A DNA stretch of 41,451 nucleotides, from contig CAMPBR010000005.1 in NCBI GenBank assembly GCA_946639185.1, forward strand, positions 1-41,451, written 5' to 3'. The position numbers and the translations under genes were made by a program. Of the stretch, positions 24,555 to 34,616 are shown piece after piece. Below the pieces are notes generated by a model. The model was not told the DNA's origin, did no database searches, and was given only the letters and a program-made list of their open reading frames with translations. Source of the stretch: an uncultured Mycoplasmatota bacterium (lineage in GTDB: Bacteria > Bacillota_I > Bacilli_A > RF39 > UBA660). The first letter of the stretch is position 1. Each line of letters begins with the position of its first letter.

Positions 24555-25484
24555 CTAATTCTTTTTTAATTTCTCTACCAATTCATTTATTTTTCTAAAT
24601 CTATGATTTAATCCTGATTTAGTTATTGGTTTTCTTGTTTCATATGAAATAATTTCTGCAAGTTCTGTTAAAGATACTTCAGGATATTTTAATCTATATT
24701 CCATTGCTTCTTTAGTTTTATCATCAAGTAAATCTAGAGCAGCATTTTCTTTTAAATATTCTATTTGTTCTATCTGTTTAACAGCAGTTGCTACTACTTT
24801 ATCCATATTAGCTTGTTCCATATTATTAAGTCTATTAGTCATATTTTTATGATCTCTATATATTCTAATATCTTCATAATATAAAACTGCATTGTTAGCA
24901 TTAATAATACGTAGGAAATCTCCTATCTTTTCTGCTTCTTTTATATATACCATATAACCTTTATCGCGGGTTATTATTTTACTATTTAGTTCAAATAGAT
25001 TTAATAAATCTTTTATAACATATGCTTCAGATTTTTCTTCTATTAAATATTCTAAATGATATCTAGCTGTTTTAGGATCATTTATACTTCCTTTGGATAA
25101 AAAGGCTCCTCTTAAGTAAGCTCTAATATCTTCTTCTGTTCCTAGAATATATTCTTTTGGTTCATCGAGTATTTCACCATTTTCATCAAATATTGATAAA
25201 TCTTTTAAAATAAAATCAATTCTATCATTTATTGTTACAAGATATAAATTATTCTTACTAAAATTAGCATTTTTTCTTGTTTCTATTTCACACGTTACAT
25301 CATATATATCTTTTATTAAGCTATATATTCTTTTAGCAACAGTAGCATTTTCTGTTACTAGTTCAATAACATTTTCATCACAAACACCATTATTTCTTAA
25401 AAAACCAGAAAGTTCCGCTATACTTTCACTTCTAGTATTTTTTATTCTTGATATTTCTTCTTTTATAGTTGTAGTGAAAGACAT
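24555..25484 (-). CDS. whiA: WhiA-family DNA-binding protein
   Basis: Conserved Gram-positive nucleoid and cell-division-associated protein. Residues ~1-200 form the homing-endonuclease-like (LAGLIDADG) fold that has lost nuclease activity, including SIAELSGFLRNNG and YLRGAFLSKGSI. The C-terminal helix-turn-helix shows YPEVSLTELAEI...ITKSGLNHRFRKI. 309 aa is full length. GGGGGGTGACGCT precedes the ATG. It usually follows rapZ/yvcK; here it follows lgt on the same strand with only 13 bp between, so the three genes yvlD-lgt-whiA form one unit. Confidence 0.95.
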   Translation of the reverse strand: MSFTTTIKEEISRIKNTRSESIAELSGFLRNNGVCDENVIELVTENATVAKRIYSLIKDIYDVTCEIETRKNANFSKNNLYLVTINDRIDFILKDLSIFDENGEILDEPKEYILGTEEDIRAYLRGAFLSKGSINDPKTARYHLEYLIEEKSEAYVIKDLLNLFELNSKIITRDKGYMVYIKEAEKIGDFLRIINANNAVLYYEDIRIYRDHKNMTNRLNNMEQANMDKVVATAVKQIEQIEYLKENAALDLLDDKTKEAMEYRLKYPEVSLTELAEIISYETRKPITKSGLNHRFRKINELVEKLKKN

Positions 25485-25497
25485 AGCGTCACCCCCC

Positions 25498-26310
25498 TTA
25501 AAAGTTTATTTCTTTTGCTTTTTCTTCATATAAATTATCAAATTGTGTTCCTTGTTTTCTACAAATAACTATCATAGCTATTCCTACTATTATCAGTACC
25601 ATAGATACTAATTGAGCTACTTTTATGCCTCCTAGCATTAAACTATCAGTACGCATTCCTTCAATTACTAATCTACCTAGTGAATACCATACTAAATACA
25701 TTCCAGATATTTCACCACTTTTAATATACTTATATTTTCTAATCATTAAAAGAGCTATAAATCCTGTTAAACACCATATAGATTCATATAAGAAAGTTGG
25801 AACTCTATATTCACCATTAATATACATACCATCTATTACAAATTGAGGAATTTGCATACTTTGTAGTTTAGCCAGAGTAGTTATTCCTCCATATGCTTCA
25901 CTATTAAAGAAATTCCCCCATCTACCAATTGCTTGTGCAATTATTAAACCTAAGGCACAAATATCTAATATCTTTAGCGTTGATACTTTATATTTTTTAC
26001 TATATAAATAAATGTTAATAAATCCTGCCAGTATACCTCCATGAATAGCTAATCCACCGTTCCATATTTCAAAAATTTCTATAATATGATCTTTATAATA
26101 AGATAAATTAAATAATACATAGTAGAGTCTTGCTCCTAAAATGCCATATATTACTGTATAAAAAATCAAATTAACTACAAAATCAATATTTATTCCTTGT
26201 TTCTTACTTTCATGTATAATAATGCAACTAGCAAAAAAGGCTGCTAAAATTATAAAAATGGAATACCAATATATTTGTATAAAGCCAAAATCGTATGCGA
26301 TTCTATCCAT
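25498..26310 (-). CDS. lgt: Prolipoprotein diacylglyceryl transferase
   Basis: Integral membrane enzyme that moves diacylglycerol from phosphatidylglycerol to the lipobox cysteine of prolipoproteins. About seven membrane helices, with the catalytic region HGGILAG and the Lgt signature GRWGNFFNSEAYG. 270 aa. Its ATG overlaps the yvlD stop (TAATG), indicating coupling. The Bacillus order yvlD-hprK-lgt is recalled, but hprK is absent here. Confidence 0.97.
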   Translation of the reverse strand: MDRIAYDFGFIQIYWYSIFIILAAFFASCIIIHESKKQGINIDFVVNLIFYTVIYGILGARLYYVLFNLSYYKDHIIEIFEIWNGGLAIHGGILAGFINIYLYSKKYKVSTLKILDICALGLIIAQAIGRWGNFFNSEAYGGITTLAKLQSMQIPQFVIDGMYINGEYRVPTFLYESIWCLTGFIALLMIRKYKYIKSGEISGMYLVWYSLGRLVIEGMRTDSLMLGGIKVAQLVSMVLIIVGIAMIVICRKQGTQFDNLYEEKAKEINF

Positions 26311-26711
26311 TATTTTTTTAACCTCCTTACTATAGGTTTGATTATTATGTTGTCTATTAATAAGTTCATAATAGATATTAATATTGAAATAAAGAATACT
26401 GTAAATATTCCCGTTATTTTAAAGTGACTTCCTAATATCCAATCTGTTAGTTTTAATATAAATACATTTATAAAAGGATAAAATAATCCTAAGGTCAAAC
26501 CGGTAAGTGGAATAGTTAATCTAACTATTATTGGTTTAATTGTTTTATTTAAAATAAATACTATTAATGTTGCTAACATACCATATGTATATAAATGTGC
26601 ATCATCTATTGAAAAACTTTCAAAGAATGTAGCTACTAACATAAATATTATGGCATAACTTATATAGTGTAATAACCAATTAATTATATTAACTATTTTA
26701 TCCTTTTTCAT
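26310..26711 (-). CDS. yvlD: YvlD-like (phage holin superfamily IV type) membrane protein
   Basis: Small integral membrane protein with four hydrophobic segments, including HLYTYGMLATLIVFILNKTIKPII and the LTGLTLGLFYPFINVFIL stretch typical of the family. Function is not established; YvlD-type proteins have been linked to envelope stress. The track start is a GTG; ATG 26711 behind AGGTGATAAAC is preferred (133 aa). It is the first gene of the yvlD-lgt-whiA unit and lies 13 bp after uvrA. Confidence 0.8.
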   Translation of the reverse strand: MKKDKIVNIINWLLHYISYAIIFMLVATFFESFSIDDAHLYTYGMLATLIVFILNKTIKPIIVRLTIPLTGLTLGLFYPFINVFILKLTDWILGSHFKITGIFTVFFISILISIMNLLIDNIIIKPIVRRLKK

Positions 26712-26724
26712 GTTTATCACCTAA

Positions 26725-29532
26725 CTATAATATATTTTTTAAGAATCTTCCTGTTTTTGATTCTTTTACTTTAGCTATTTCTTCAGGTGTTCCTGTTGCT
26801 ACTATAGTACCACCATTATCTCCACCATCAGGTCCTAAATCAATAATATAATCAGCACATTTAATAACATCTAGATTATGTTCAATTACTATTACTGTAT
26901 CTTTATTATCTACTATTTTATCAATAATTGCAAGTAATCTTTTGATATCAGCACTATGAAGTCCTGTTGTTGGTTCATCCATTATGTAAAGTGTTTTACC
27001 AGTTGGTTTCTTTTGAAGTTCTTTAGCAAGTTTTACACGTCCTGCTTCTCCACCTGATAAGGTTGTTGCACTTTGTCCTAATTTAATATATCCAATTCCT
27101 ACATCTTCTAGAACTTGAAGTTTATTCTTTAATTTTGGAACGTTTTCAAAGAATTTTAAAGCTTCAGTAACACGCATATTTAAAACATCAGCTATATTCT
27201 TATCCTTATATTTTATTTTTAATGTTTCACTATTATATCTAGTTCCATGACACACTTCACATGGAATGTATACGTCTGGTAAGAAATGCATTTCTATTTT
27301 CTTAACTCCATCTCCTCGACAGGCTTCACATCTTCCACCTTTTACGTTAAATGAAAATCTATCTTTACCAAATCCATACATTTTAGCTTCTTTAGTGGTT
27401 GTAAATAATTCACGAATATCATCAAATACTCCAGTATATGTTGCAGGGTTAGAACGTGGAGTTCTACCAATTGGATTTTGTGATATTTCTACTACTTTAT
27501 CTATATTTTCTAAACCAGTTATTTTTTTATGTTTACCTGGTTTCAATTTTGATTTGTAAATTGTATTGTAAGCGGCATTACATAATATTTGATTTACTAA
27601 GGTTGACTTACCTGAACCCGATACTCCTGTTACACATGTAAATGTTCCAAGTGGAAATTTAACATCAATATTTTTTAAGTTATTTTCAGCTGCGCCTTTT
27701 ACCTCAATAGCCTTTTTTATACCTTTTCTTCTTATTTTTGGTACTTCAATACATTCTTTCCCACTTAAATATTGACCAGTAACACTATTTTCGTTTTTCA
27801 TAACCTCTTCTGGTGTTCCTGCTGCGACAATTTCTCCACCATTATCTCCAGCTCCTGGTCCAACGTCTACCAAATAGTCACTAGCTAGCATTGTATCTGT
27901 ATCATGTTCAACTACAATTAAAGTATTTCCTAAATCGCGCATTTCTTTTAATGACTCGATTAGCTTTTCATTATCTGCTTGATGAAGACCAATACTTGGT
28001 TCATCTAACACATATAAAACGCCTGTTAATTTTGAACCGATTTGCGTTGCAAGTCTTATTCTTTGAGCTTCTCCACCTGATAATGTTCCAGCAGAACGCG
28101 CTAATGTTAAATACTCTAGTCCAACATTTTTTAAGAAATCTAATCTTGATTTTATCTCTTTTATTAAAAGATTAGCTATTTCTTTTTCTGATTCTGTTAA
28201 TTTTAGATTATCAAAGAATGGAATTAATTCTTTAATACTTAAACATGTAACTTCATAAATATTCTTTCCACCAACTAATACTGATAAAACACTATCCATA
28301 AGTCTAGCTCCATTGCATGTTTCACACTCTGTTTCCATCATATAGTTTTCTAACCATTCTCTAATCCAAGTACTAGTCGTAGACATATATCTTCTTTCTA
28401 GGCGATTAATAATTCCTTCATAGAAGTCTTCTTTATCTCTTTTTATTCCACCACGAGTAGAATATTTAATTCTAATTAATTCATCGCTACCATATAAAAT
28501 TAGATCTTGTTCTTTTGATGATAATTTATTCCATGGTTTATCCATATCTATTTTATAATGATCACATAAGCAAGCAAGTTCCATAAATTCAATTGCTTCT
28601 GGATCATCTGTCAAAGTTTTAATAGCTCCATCATTTAATGATTTAGTACCATCTGGTATAACTAAATCTCTATCCATTCTTAGCTTTAATCCTAATCCTT
28701 TACAATCAGGACAGGCACCAAATGGAGCATTAAATGAAAACATTCTAGGTTCAAGTTCAGGTAAACTAAAATCACAGTAAGGACAAGCAAAATTTTCTGA
28801 ATATACTACTTCTTTATTACCAACATAATCTATTACTACCTTACCATTTGATAGTTTAATAGCTTGTTCAATTGATTCGGCAAGTCTACTTCTAATATCT
28901 TCTTTTAATACTATTCTATCTACTATAACGTCAATGTTATCTTTTTTATTTTTATCTAAAGTAATTTCTTCAGATAAATCATAGTTTTCTCCATTAACTC
29001 TAACTCTTACATAACCACTTTTTCTTAAGTCATCAAACAAGTCTTTATGTGTACCTTTTTCTCCATGAACAACTGGTGCCATAATTATTAATTTAGTCCC
29101 TAATTCTTGTTCTAAAACTTTATCAACTATTTCATCTAACGTTTGACTAGTTATTGGTACGTGATGATTTGGACAGTATGGAACACCAATTCTAGCAAAT
29201 AATAATCTTAAATAATCATAAATTTCAGTGACAGTTCCAACAGTAGAGCGAGGATTCTTTGAAGTTGTTTTTTGGTCGATTGATATCGATGGTGATAATC
29301 CTTCTATAGAATCTACATCTGGCTTTTCTGTCCCACCTAAAAATTGTCTAGCATAAGCAGATAAACTTTCTACATATCTTCTTTGTCCTTCTGCATAGAT
29401 AGTATCAAAGGCAAGAGATGACTTACCTGAACCTGATACTCCTGTCATTACTATTAACTTATTTTTAGGAAGTTCTAAATTAACATTTTTTAAATTGTTT
29501 TCTCTTGCTCCCTTAATTATAATTTTATCCAT
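26725..29532 (-). CDS. uvrA: Excinuclease ABC subunit A
   Basis: DNA damage recognition ATPase of nucleotide excision repair. Two ABC modules each carry GVSGSGKS Walker A motifs, and signatures [12 protein letters not shown] and [12 protein letters not shown] are present. Zinc-binding modules are visible as CPYCDF...CPDCKG and CEACRG...CEVCHG. 935 aa from ATG 29532, which follows AAAAGGTGATATT; the track start is 7 codons too early. An extended -10 (TGCTATAAT) lies just upstream, the same sequence as ahead of uvrB. uvrA and uvrB are separated by three unrelated genes. Confidence 0.98.
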   Translation of the reverse strand: MDKIIIKGARENNLKNVNLELPKNKLIVMTGVSGSGKSSLAFDTIYAEGQRRYVESLSAYARQFLGGTEKPDVDSIEGLSPSISIDQKTTSKNPRSTVGTVTEIYDYLRLLFARIGVPYCPNHHVPITSQTLDEIVDKVLEQELGTKLIIMAPVVHGEKGTHKDLFDDLRKSGYVRVRVNGENYDLSEEITLDKNKKDNIDVIVDRIVLKEDIRSRLAESIEQAIKLSNGKVVIDYVGNKEVVYSENFACPYCDFSLPELEPRMFSFNAPFGACPDCKGLGLKLRMDRDLVIPDGTKSLNDGAIKTLTDDPEAIEFMELACLCDHYKIDMDKPWNKLSSKEQDLILYGSDELIRIKYSTRGGIKRDKEDFYEGIINRLERRYMSTTSTWIREWLENYMMETECETCNGARLMDSVLSVLVGGKNIYEVTCLSIKELIPFFDNLKLTESEKEIANLLIKEIKSRLDFLKNVGLEYLTLARSAGTLSGGEAQRIRLATQIGSKLTGVLYVLDEPSIGLHQADNEKLIESLKEMRDLGNTLIVVEHDTDTMLASDYLVDVGPGAGDNGGEIVAAGTPEEVMKNENSVTGQYLSGKECIEVPKIRRKGIKKAIEVKGAAENNLKNIDVKFPLGTFTCVTGVSGSGKSTLVNQILCNAAYNTIYKSKLKPGKHKKITGLENIDKVVEISQNPIGRTPRSNPATYTGVFDDIRELFTTTKEAKMYGFGKDRFSFNVKGGRCEACRGDGVKKIEMHFLPDVYIPCEVCHGTRYNSETLKIKYKDKNIADVLNMRVTEALKFFENVPKLKNKLQVLEDVGIGYIKLGQSATTLSGGEAGRVKLAKELQKKPTGKTLYIMDEPTTGLHSADIKRLLAIIDKIVDNKDTVIVIEHNLDVIKCADYIIDLGPDGGDNGGTIVATGTPEEIAKVKESKTGRFLKNIL

Positions 29533-29599
29533 AATATCACCTTTTCTAGTCATATATTATAGCATATTTTTTATATAAAAAAAATACACAAGCAAAAAA

Positions 29600-29628
29600 G
29601 ATAAAAGAACTTAAAAAGTTCTTTTATC
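29600..29628 (-). terminator. Terminator after the small hypothetical operon
   Basis: A ~12-bp stem (GATAAAAGAACTT/AAGTTCTTTTATC) followed by TTTTTTG on the minus strand. Confidence 0.85.
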
Positions 29629-30028
29629 TATATTGTCTTTTTCTTTCAAAATCAGGATCTTCACTAGTTAATTCATCTAATTCTTTTTTAGTAAATTTTT
29701 CATCAATTGATAATCCGTATTGACTTAATTTTTGATTATATATATCAAGATATTTTTCTTCCATATCATCTTGACTTAATAATTTTTCTTGATTTAAACC
29801 AAGAGTTTCATAAATTCTAATATTCCAAATCAAATGCTTACCACTAGCTGTATAACATAAAGCTGTTGCCATAGCTGTTTTATCAAAGTTTTTCTTATCC
29901 TCATCCGTTATCATATTACTAATACAAAACTCCTTAAAAGTTTGAAGTAATACTTTTTTATTTAATTCTTTCTTACCATCAATAACTTTAAAATCATCTT
30001 TGATTAGTTTATATTCTCTTTGTATCAT
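29624..30028 (-). CDS. Hypothetical protein, 134 aa
   Basis: Not recognised. A soluble, charged, helical protein starting MIQREYKLIKDDFKVIDGKK and ending DPDFERKRQYR, with no signal peptide or membrane helix. The start was moved to ATG 30028, which has GAGGGATAATA before it; the track ORF adds nine unlikely residues. It is the second gene of a two-gene unit with the preceding 93-aa protein, 30 bp apart, closed by a strong terminator. Confidence 0.65.
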   Translation of the reverse strand: MIQREYKLIKDDFKVIDGKKELNKKVLLQTFKEFCISNMITDEDKKNFDKTAMATALCYTASGKHLIWNIRIYETLGLNQEKLLSQDDMEEKYLDIYNQKLSQYGLSIDEKFTKKELDELTSEDPDFERKRQYR

Positions 30029-30058
30029 TATTATCCCTCTTATCACACTACCCAAAAC

Positions 30059-30340
30059 TTAGGCTACCTTTTTTAAAACTTTTACCTCTTGTTTCCCAGT
30101 ATTTTTAAGTGCTTTGTTAATAGTAGAATCACTTACTATACCAAGTAATGGTTCTACACTTATTATTTTATAATATTCCCCATATTTTTTCAATGGTTTG
30201 TATGTAGGTATGTTCTTATTAGCATCCATTTTTACTAGTTTTAAAGCTACTACTTTAGATTCTATAAATTGTTCATTTTCGTATGCAGTTGTATTTATTG
30301 TTTCTACATGTCCTATATATACATTTTTATATAATGCCAT
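30059..30340 (-). CDS. Hypothetical protein, 93 aa
   Basis: Not recognised. A small soluble protein (MALYKNVYIGHVETINTTAYENEQF...) that appears mainly beta in its first half and has a short Lys-rich C-terminus. It lacks cysteines, so it does not look like a substrate of the neighbouring radical SAM enzyme. Start at ATG 30340 behind GGGAGTGATATT rather than the track start. It leads a two-gene transcript from a clear promoter inside the end of the radical SAM gene. Confidence 0.65.
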   Translation of the reverse strand: MALYKNVYIGHVETINTTAYENEQFIESKVVALKLVKMDANKNIPTYKPLKKYGEYYKIISVEPLLGIVSDSTINKALKNTGKQEVKVLKKVA

Positions 30341-30375
30341 AATATCACTCCCTGCCCTAAACACTTAGGAGGAAT

Positions 30376-30404
30376 ATGATACTAAATTTTTATTTATTTG
30401 TCAA
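30376..30404 (-). promoter_or_regulatory. Sigma-A promoter of the two-gene hypothetical operon
   Basis: A perfect TTGACA and TATCAT 17 bp apart on the minus strand. The -35 lies inside the 3' end of the radical SAM gene. Confidence 0.75.
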
Positions 30405-31205
30405 TAATCTATCTTTAAAACTACATCTCTTACATAACTCTTCTGTAACTTTGCGATTGCAGAAACCAATTTTCATAGCTTGATACCTATTACTATTAAT
30501 AATATTCTCTAAATTTTCCTTATAAATATTACCCAAATTAATTACACCATCACTATCTAAACAACATGGAACTACTGTACCATCTACTAAAATTGCTAAT
30601 TGATCTTTTAGTGCATAACATGTTCCAATTTCATTATAATAATCATTATCTAATGATGGCCATACAAACTCTTCTTGCTTATCTAAATATAAATCATCTC
30701 TTAATTTTATATGATTATTAACATCAGTTGTGGATAAATTAAAATGTTTTAAAACATTATCCACAATAACTGGGGATTTTTCATCTTTTAAAGTCCAATA
30801 TCTTAAAACTATTATCTTATTTTTTAACTTATCAACACTATTTATAATATTTTCTAAATAATTAGCTTGCTGATTTTCACTATGTAGAGAAATATTTATT
30901 TGTCTTACGGCTTCATGATTTAAGATATCCACTTTATCTTTAAGTAATGTTCCATTAGTAGTTATATTAACATGTTTATTATATTTAGATGCGATATCTA
31001 ATAGTTTTTTTAAATCTGGGTGAAGAAGTGGTTCACCTTTTACATGTAAGTAAATATAATCTGTGTAATCATTTATTTTTTTTAAAATACTTTCAAATTC
31101 GTGGGGAGTAATTGTTTTCTTTACTCTATGATCAATACTGCAAAATGAGCACGATAAGTTACAAATATTAGTTATTTCTATATATATTCTTTTAAATTTT
31201 TTCAT
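30390..31205 (-). CDS. Radical SAM protein with SPASM-like C-terminus
   Basis: Iron-sulfur enzyme using S-adenosylmethionine. The cluster motif CNLSCSFC (CxxxCxxC) is near residue 15, followed by YLHVKGEPLLHPDL and ITTNGTL, typical of the radical SAM barrel. The C-terminal ~80 residues contain GTCYALKDQLAILVDGTVVPCCLD and a further Cys set (GFCN...LCKRCSF), as in SPASM domains that bind auxiliary clusters. Substrate unknown. It begins 1 nt after the uvrB stop (TAGTATG), implying coupling to uvrB. No precursor peptide with Cys or a leader is adjacent, so a peptide-modifying role is not supported. Confidence 0.8.
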   Translation of the reverse strand: MKKFKRIYIEITNICNLSCSFCSIDHRVKKTITPHEFESILKKINDYTDYIYLHVKGEPLLHPDLKKLLDIASKYNKHVNITTNGTLLKDKVDILNHEAVRQINISLHSENQQANYLENIINSVDKLKNKIIVLRYWTLKDEKSPVIVDNVLKHFNLSTTDVNNHIKLRDDLYLDKQEEFVWPSLDNDYYNEIGTCYALKDQLAILVDGTVVPCCLDSDGVINLGNIYKENLENIINSNRYQAMKIGFCNRKVTEELCKRCSFKDRLLTNK

Positions 31206-31206
31206 A

Positions 31207-33162
31207 CTACAACTCACTTTTTAATTCAAATAAAGCATCTCTTAATTCCATAGCTCTTTCGAAATCTAAATTACTTGCAGCTTCTTTCATAGAAGCTTCT
31301 ATTTCTTCTATCATATTCATTAATTCTTTCTTATCCATCTTCTTAGATTTAGCTTTAGCTTTACTATCAACTTTATTAGATATGACTTCTCTAATCTCTT
31401 TAATGATTGTTTTTGGAACAATTCCATGTTCTTCATTATATTTTTCTTGGATACTTCTACGTCTAGCTGTTTCTTTAATTGTTTCATCCATACTATCAGT
31501 TATTTTATCAGCATACATAATACAATGACCATTTGCATTTCTGGCACATCTTCCTACTGTTTGAATTAAACTTCTAGTACTTCTTAAGAATCCCTCTTTA
31601 TCAGCATCTAAGATAGCTATTAAACTAACTTCTGGAATATCTATTCCTTCACGAAGTAGATTTATTCCTACAATACAATCATATTTACCTTCTCTTAAGT
31701 CATGAATAATCTGCATTCTTTCTAAGGTTTTAACTTCACTATGTAAATAAGCTACTTTAATATCAATATCTTTTAAATAATTAGTTAATTCTTCGGCCAT
31801 GCGAATAGTTAAAGTAGTTATTAAAGTTCTTTCGTTTTTAGCTATTCTATCTTTAATTTCACCAATTAAGTCATCAATTTGTCCTTCACTTGGTCTAACT
31901 TCAATAGTTGGATCTAATAATCCAGTAGGACGAATAATTTGTTCAACAAACTTATTATTTGCTTTTTCTAGTTCATAATCACCAGGAGTTGCTGATACAT
32001 AAACTACTTGATTAATCTTTTTTTCAAATTCATCAAACTTTAGTGGTCTATTATCTAAGGCACTTGGTAATCTAAAGCCATAATCAACAAGATTTTGTTT
32101 ACGAGCTCTATCTCCATTATACATTCCTCTAACCTGTGGAAGTGTAACATGTGATTCATCGATTACTAATAAATAATCTTTAGGAAAGAAATCCATTAAT
32201 GTAGTTGGAGTTTCTCCTTCTTCACGTAGAGACATATGTCTAGAATAGTTTTCAATTCCTCGACAAAATCCAGTTTCTTCTAACATCTCTATATCATATT
32301 TAGTACGTTGTTCAATACGCTCGGCTTCTAATAATTTATTATTATCTTTAAAATATTCTACTCGTTTTGTAAGTTCACTTCTAATTCTTTTAATAGCTTC
32401 AATCATCTTTTCATCACTAGTAACAAAGTGACTTGCAGGGAAAATACTAATTGTTTTTTTATCTTGCGTAATAACGCCAGTTAAAGTATCAATTTCAGAT
32501 ATTCTATCGATTTCATCTCCAAAAAATTCAATTCTATATCCTTTTGTATTAGTATTAGTTGGGATAATTTCTAAAACATCACCTTTTACTCTAAAAGTAC
32601 CACGTTTAAAATCAAAATCATTTCTTTCGTAAGTCATTTCTACAAGTTTAGCCATAACTGTATTTCTTTCAATTGTATCTCCTACTGCTAGACTTAACAT
32701 TTTATTTTTATATTCTTCTACTTCTCCAATACCATATATACAAGATACACTAGCTACCACTATAACATCATCATATGACAAAAGAGATGATGTGGCATAG
32801 TGACGTAGTTCATCTATTTCATCATTAATAGATGAATCTTTTTCAATATAAGTATCTGTTGAAGGAACATATGCTTCTGGTTGATAATAGTCATAGTAAG
32901 AAACAAAATAACATACATGGTTATTAGGGAATAACTCTTTTAATTCAGAATATAATTGTCCTGCTAGAGTTTTATTATGAGCAAGTACTAATGTAGGTTT
33001 ATTTACTTCTTTAATAACATTAGCAATAGTAAATGTTTTACCAGTTCCTGTAGCACCAAGAAGCACTTGATCTTTCTTACCAGCTTTAATACCACTAACT
33101 AATTCTTCTATTGCTTTAGGTTGATCTCCACTAGGAGAATACTTTGATACTAAATTAAACAT
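31207..33162 (-). CDS. uvrB: Excinuclease ABC subunit B
   Basis: Damage-verifying helicase-like component of nucleotide excision repair. Walker A is GATGTGKT, the damage-probing beta-hairpin includes [10 protein letters not shown], helicase motifs [15 protein letters not shown] and QTVGRCARN are present, and the C-terminal UVR motif ([25 protein letters not shown]) recruits UvrC. 651 aa is full length. AAAAAGGAGGGATAGT precedes the ATG and an extended -10 TGCTATAAT lies about 30 bp upstream. Only a half LexA-like sequence (GTTCG) is seen, so SOS control is not demonstrated. Confidence 0.98.
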   Translation of the reverse strand: MFNLVSKYSPSGDQPKAIEELVSGIKAGKKDQVLLGATGTGKTFTIANVIKEVNKPTLVLAHNKTLAGQLYSELKELFPNNHVCYFVSYYDYYQPEAYVPSTDTYIEKDSSINDEIDELRHYATSSLLSYDDVIVVASVSCIYGIGEVEEYKNKMLSLAVGDTIERNTVMAKLVEMTYERNDFDFKRGTFRVKGDVLEIIPTNTNTKGYRIEFFGDEIDRISEIDTLTGVITQDKKTISIFPASHFVTSDEKMIEAIKRIRSELTKRVEYFKDNNKLLEAERIEQRTKYDIEMLEETGFCRGIENYSRHMSLREEGETPTTLMDFFPKDYLLVIDESHVTLPQVRGMYNGDRARKQNLVDYGFRLPSALDNRPLKFDEFEKKINQVVYVSATPGDYELEKANNKFVEQIIRPTGLLDPTIEVRPSEGQIDDLIGEIKDRIAKNERTLITTLTIRMAEELTNYLKDIDIKVAYLHSEVKTLERMQIIHDLREGKYDCIVGINLLREGIDIPEVSLIAILDADKEGFLRSTRSLIQTVGRCARNANGHCIMYADKITDSMDETIKETARRRSIQEKYNEEHGIVPKTIIKEIREVISNKVDSKAKAKSKKMDKKELMNMIEEIEASMKEAASNLDFERAMELRDALFELKSEL

Positions 33163-33199
33163 ACTATCCCTCCTTTTTCGAACTTATTATAGCATTTTA

Positions 33200-33230
33200 T
33201 AAAAGAAAAAGGAAGAACTATGTTCTTCCT
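33200..33230 (-). terminator. Orphan rho-independent terminator upstream of uvrB
   Basis: A perfect 9-bp stem AGGAAGAAC/GTTCTTCCT with a 3-nt loop followed by TTTTTCTTTT on the minus strand. The nearest upstream gene already has its own terminator, so this one must end another transcript. Confidence 0.8.
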
Positions 33231-33435
33231 AAACTACTCATAAGTTTTATATCAATATTTCATGATATTGTTTTAAATTACTAAATTGTTTTTATATTAA
33301 TATTTAATTACTAAATATCTTTAATCCTCAAGTCCTTTCAAATTTATTTATAATAGTGGGAGTATTTTATATATAAATTTTAATTATTACTATTTTATTT
33401 TATCTTTTTTTATTATATTTATTACCTATCACTTC
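33200..33435 (-). ncRNA. Candidate small RNA or untranslated transcript (~235 nt)
   Basis: This 345-bp spacer between uvrB and the alpha-CTD-like gene holds no ORF of note. It does contain a TTCACA-17-TATACA promoter (33442-33470) and the orphan terminator at 33200-33230, both on the minus strand. Together they define a transcript of about 235 nt. Only peptides of up to seven codons start at ATGs inside it. Internal segments such as GAAAGGACTTGAGGA could pair with other RNAs. No known RNA family is recognised and the stretch is extremely AT-rich. Confidence 0.4.
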
Positions 33436-33490
33436 CTTTCATGTATATAATTCTAGATTAGAAATGTGAAAATTAAATGTTTTTTACATG

Positions 33491-33523
33491 AAAAAAACAA
33501 GAAAATTAATAAATTTTCTTGTT
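33491..33523 (-). terminator. Terminator of the alpha-CTD-like gene
   Basis: A perfect 12-bp stem AACAAGAAAATT/AATTTTCTTGTT followed by TTTTTC on the minus strand, with the stop codon inside. Confidence 0.9.
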
Positions 33524-33724
33524 TAAATCTAAACCATATAATTGAAGCTTTATGGCTATAGTAGTTATTTCACTATCAGAAAAGTTTAGTTCTTTTAAAT
33601 CTTTTCTTTTCTTGCTCCATAAATCTTCTACCGTTATAATATCGTTCTCCTTTAAAAGTTTAAGTGCTTTAGTATCTAAAGATAATTCTTCGATACCTTT
33701 TTCTAAGATTTTTTTCTTTTTCAT
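33506..33724 (-). CDS. Free-standing RNA polymerase alpha-CTD-like protein (72 aa)
   Basis: Nearly the whole protein resembles the C-terminal domain of RpoA: IEELSLDTKALKLLKENDIITVEDLWSKKRKDLKELNFSDSEITTIAIKLQLYGL parallels the IEELDLSVRSYNCLKRAGI...DL...L...GL plan, including the helix-hairpin-helix. The residue equivalent to the UP-element-contacting Arg is Lys. There is no N-terminal assembly domain, only a six-residue basic leader. It has its own extended -10 (TGTTATAAT) and a strong terminator, so it is a single-gene unit. It could bind DNA or contact activators without being part of polymerase. The ribosome binding site is weak. Confidence 0.6.
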   Translation of the reverse strand: MKKKKILEKGIEELSLDTKALKLLKENDIITVEDLWSKKRKDLKELNFSDSEITTIAIKLQLYGLDLNKKIY

Positions 33725-33828
33725 ACTGCCTATTTTCCCCCATAAACATATTATTTGCTTTTATGTCTTACTATTATAACACTAAAATATTTTTTTAGTA
33801 AGAAATTTTTTATTTTTTTTCTTAAATA

Positions 33829-33856
33829 AAAAAAGATAGTCACTAGACTATCTTGA
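33829..33856 (-). terminator. Terminator of the secreted protein gene
   Basis: AAGATAGTC/GACTATCTT stem with a 4-nt loop followed by seven T residues on the minus strand. Confidence 0.85.
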
Positions 33857-33861
33857 ATATT

Positions 33862-34557
33862 CTAATTATAGAATTCTATAATAGCTTGGCATCTTGCATC
33901 AACACCATTATTTGAAGCTCTAACATGTACAGTAATTGAGCAAAAATTATATCCATCTGTAGTTGAACCATTATTATATCTTTGATTAGTATTTATACTA
34001 ATAGTACTATTTCTATCTATTGAATAAGCTGCTACCGTACATACACTTGGAGATGATTTTGTTATTAATTCTTTTATTTTAAAATATTTATATGCTTGAT
34101 AATAGTCACATGTAGAATTCAAAACACCTCTTCCTTGCTGACTATTAGAAGCTGTAGTCGCCCATAATTCAACAGTTTGTGTATTAGAAAAAGAAGTACC
34201 AGTACCGGTAATTAATGTCCCATCTGCTTTATATGCTTTTTTTCCTTCTGTTATGTCTTCTGTACTAGTTATAGTAGATAATGATACATCTACTAATTCA
34301 TCCGGTATTTTAGCTACAGTTATGTTATTATTTAATACCTTTCCATTTGTTAATAATATTTGTTCTTGTCTTGTTGGGGTTATAGATACTTCTCCATTAT
34401 AAGTTGGCTTTACCTTGGTATATAAATTATCTATTTTATCTTTGACTGTTACATTATCATTATAATAAATCTTATCAGCACCTATTTTAGTAGCTGCCAT
34501 TGCAAAAGTTCCCGTGATGATAGTTCCTAAGATGAATCCCATTAAATATTTTTTCAT
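33862..34557 (-). CDS. Secreted protein with a phage-tail-like repeat motif, 231 aa
   Basis: A signal peptide (MKKYLMGFILGTIITGTFAMA|AT) is followed by a short domain containing VTVKDKIDNLYTKVKPTYNGEV and by TEGKKAYKADGTLITGT. The latter is the repeat seen in phage tail-fibre and bacterial surface proteins. The C-terminal ~100 residues look beta-rich with four Cys, possibly two disulfides. No membrane anchor or lipobox is seen, so it may be released or wall-associated. Start chosen at ATG 34557; ATG 34563 is also possible. It follows the FtsEX-M23 genes but a terminator separates them. Confidence 0.65.
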   Translation of the reverse strand: MKKYLMGFILGTIITGTFAMAATKIGADKIYYNDNVTVKDKIDNLYTKVKPTYNGEVSITPTRQEQILLTNGKVLNNNITVAKIPDELVDVSLSTITSTEDITEGKKAYKADGTLITGTGTSFSNTQTVELWATTASNSQQGRGVLNSTCDYYQAYKYFKIKELITKSSPSVCTVAAYSIDRNSTISINTNQRYNNGSTTDGYNFCSITVHVRASNNGVDARCQAIIEFYN

Positions 34558-34616
34558 ATTCATCAACCTATCCTATTATTGATTAAATTATATAATATTT
34601 TCTTTTTTGTTGCAAT

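Noticed and set aside
27266-28175. Three plus-strand ORFs inside uvrA
   Set aside because: All are antisense to conserved UvrA sequence and lack start signals.
30059-31205. RiPP cluster formed by the radical SAM gene and its small neighbours
   Set aside because: The small proteins lack Cys and leader-core features, have their own promoter, and no transporter is present.
33163-33200. LexA/SOS box ahead of uvrB
   Set aside because: Only a half site (GTTCG) is present, without the opposing GAAC at the needed spacing.
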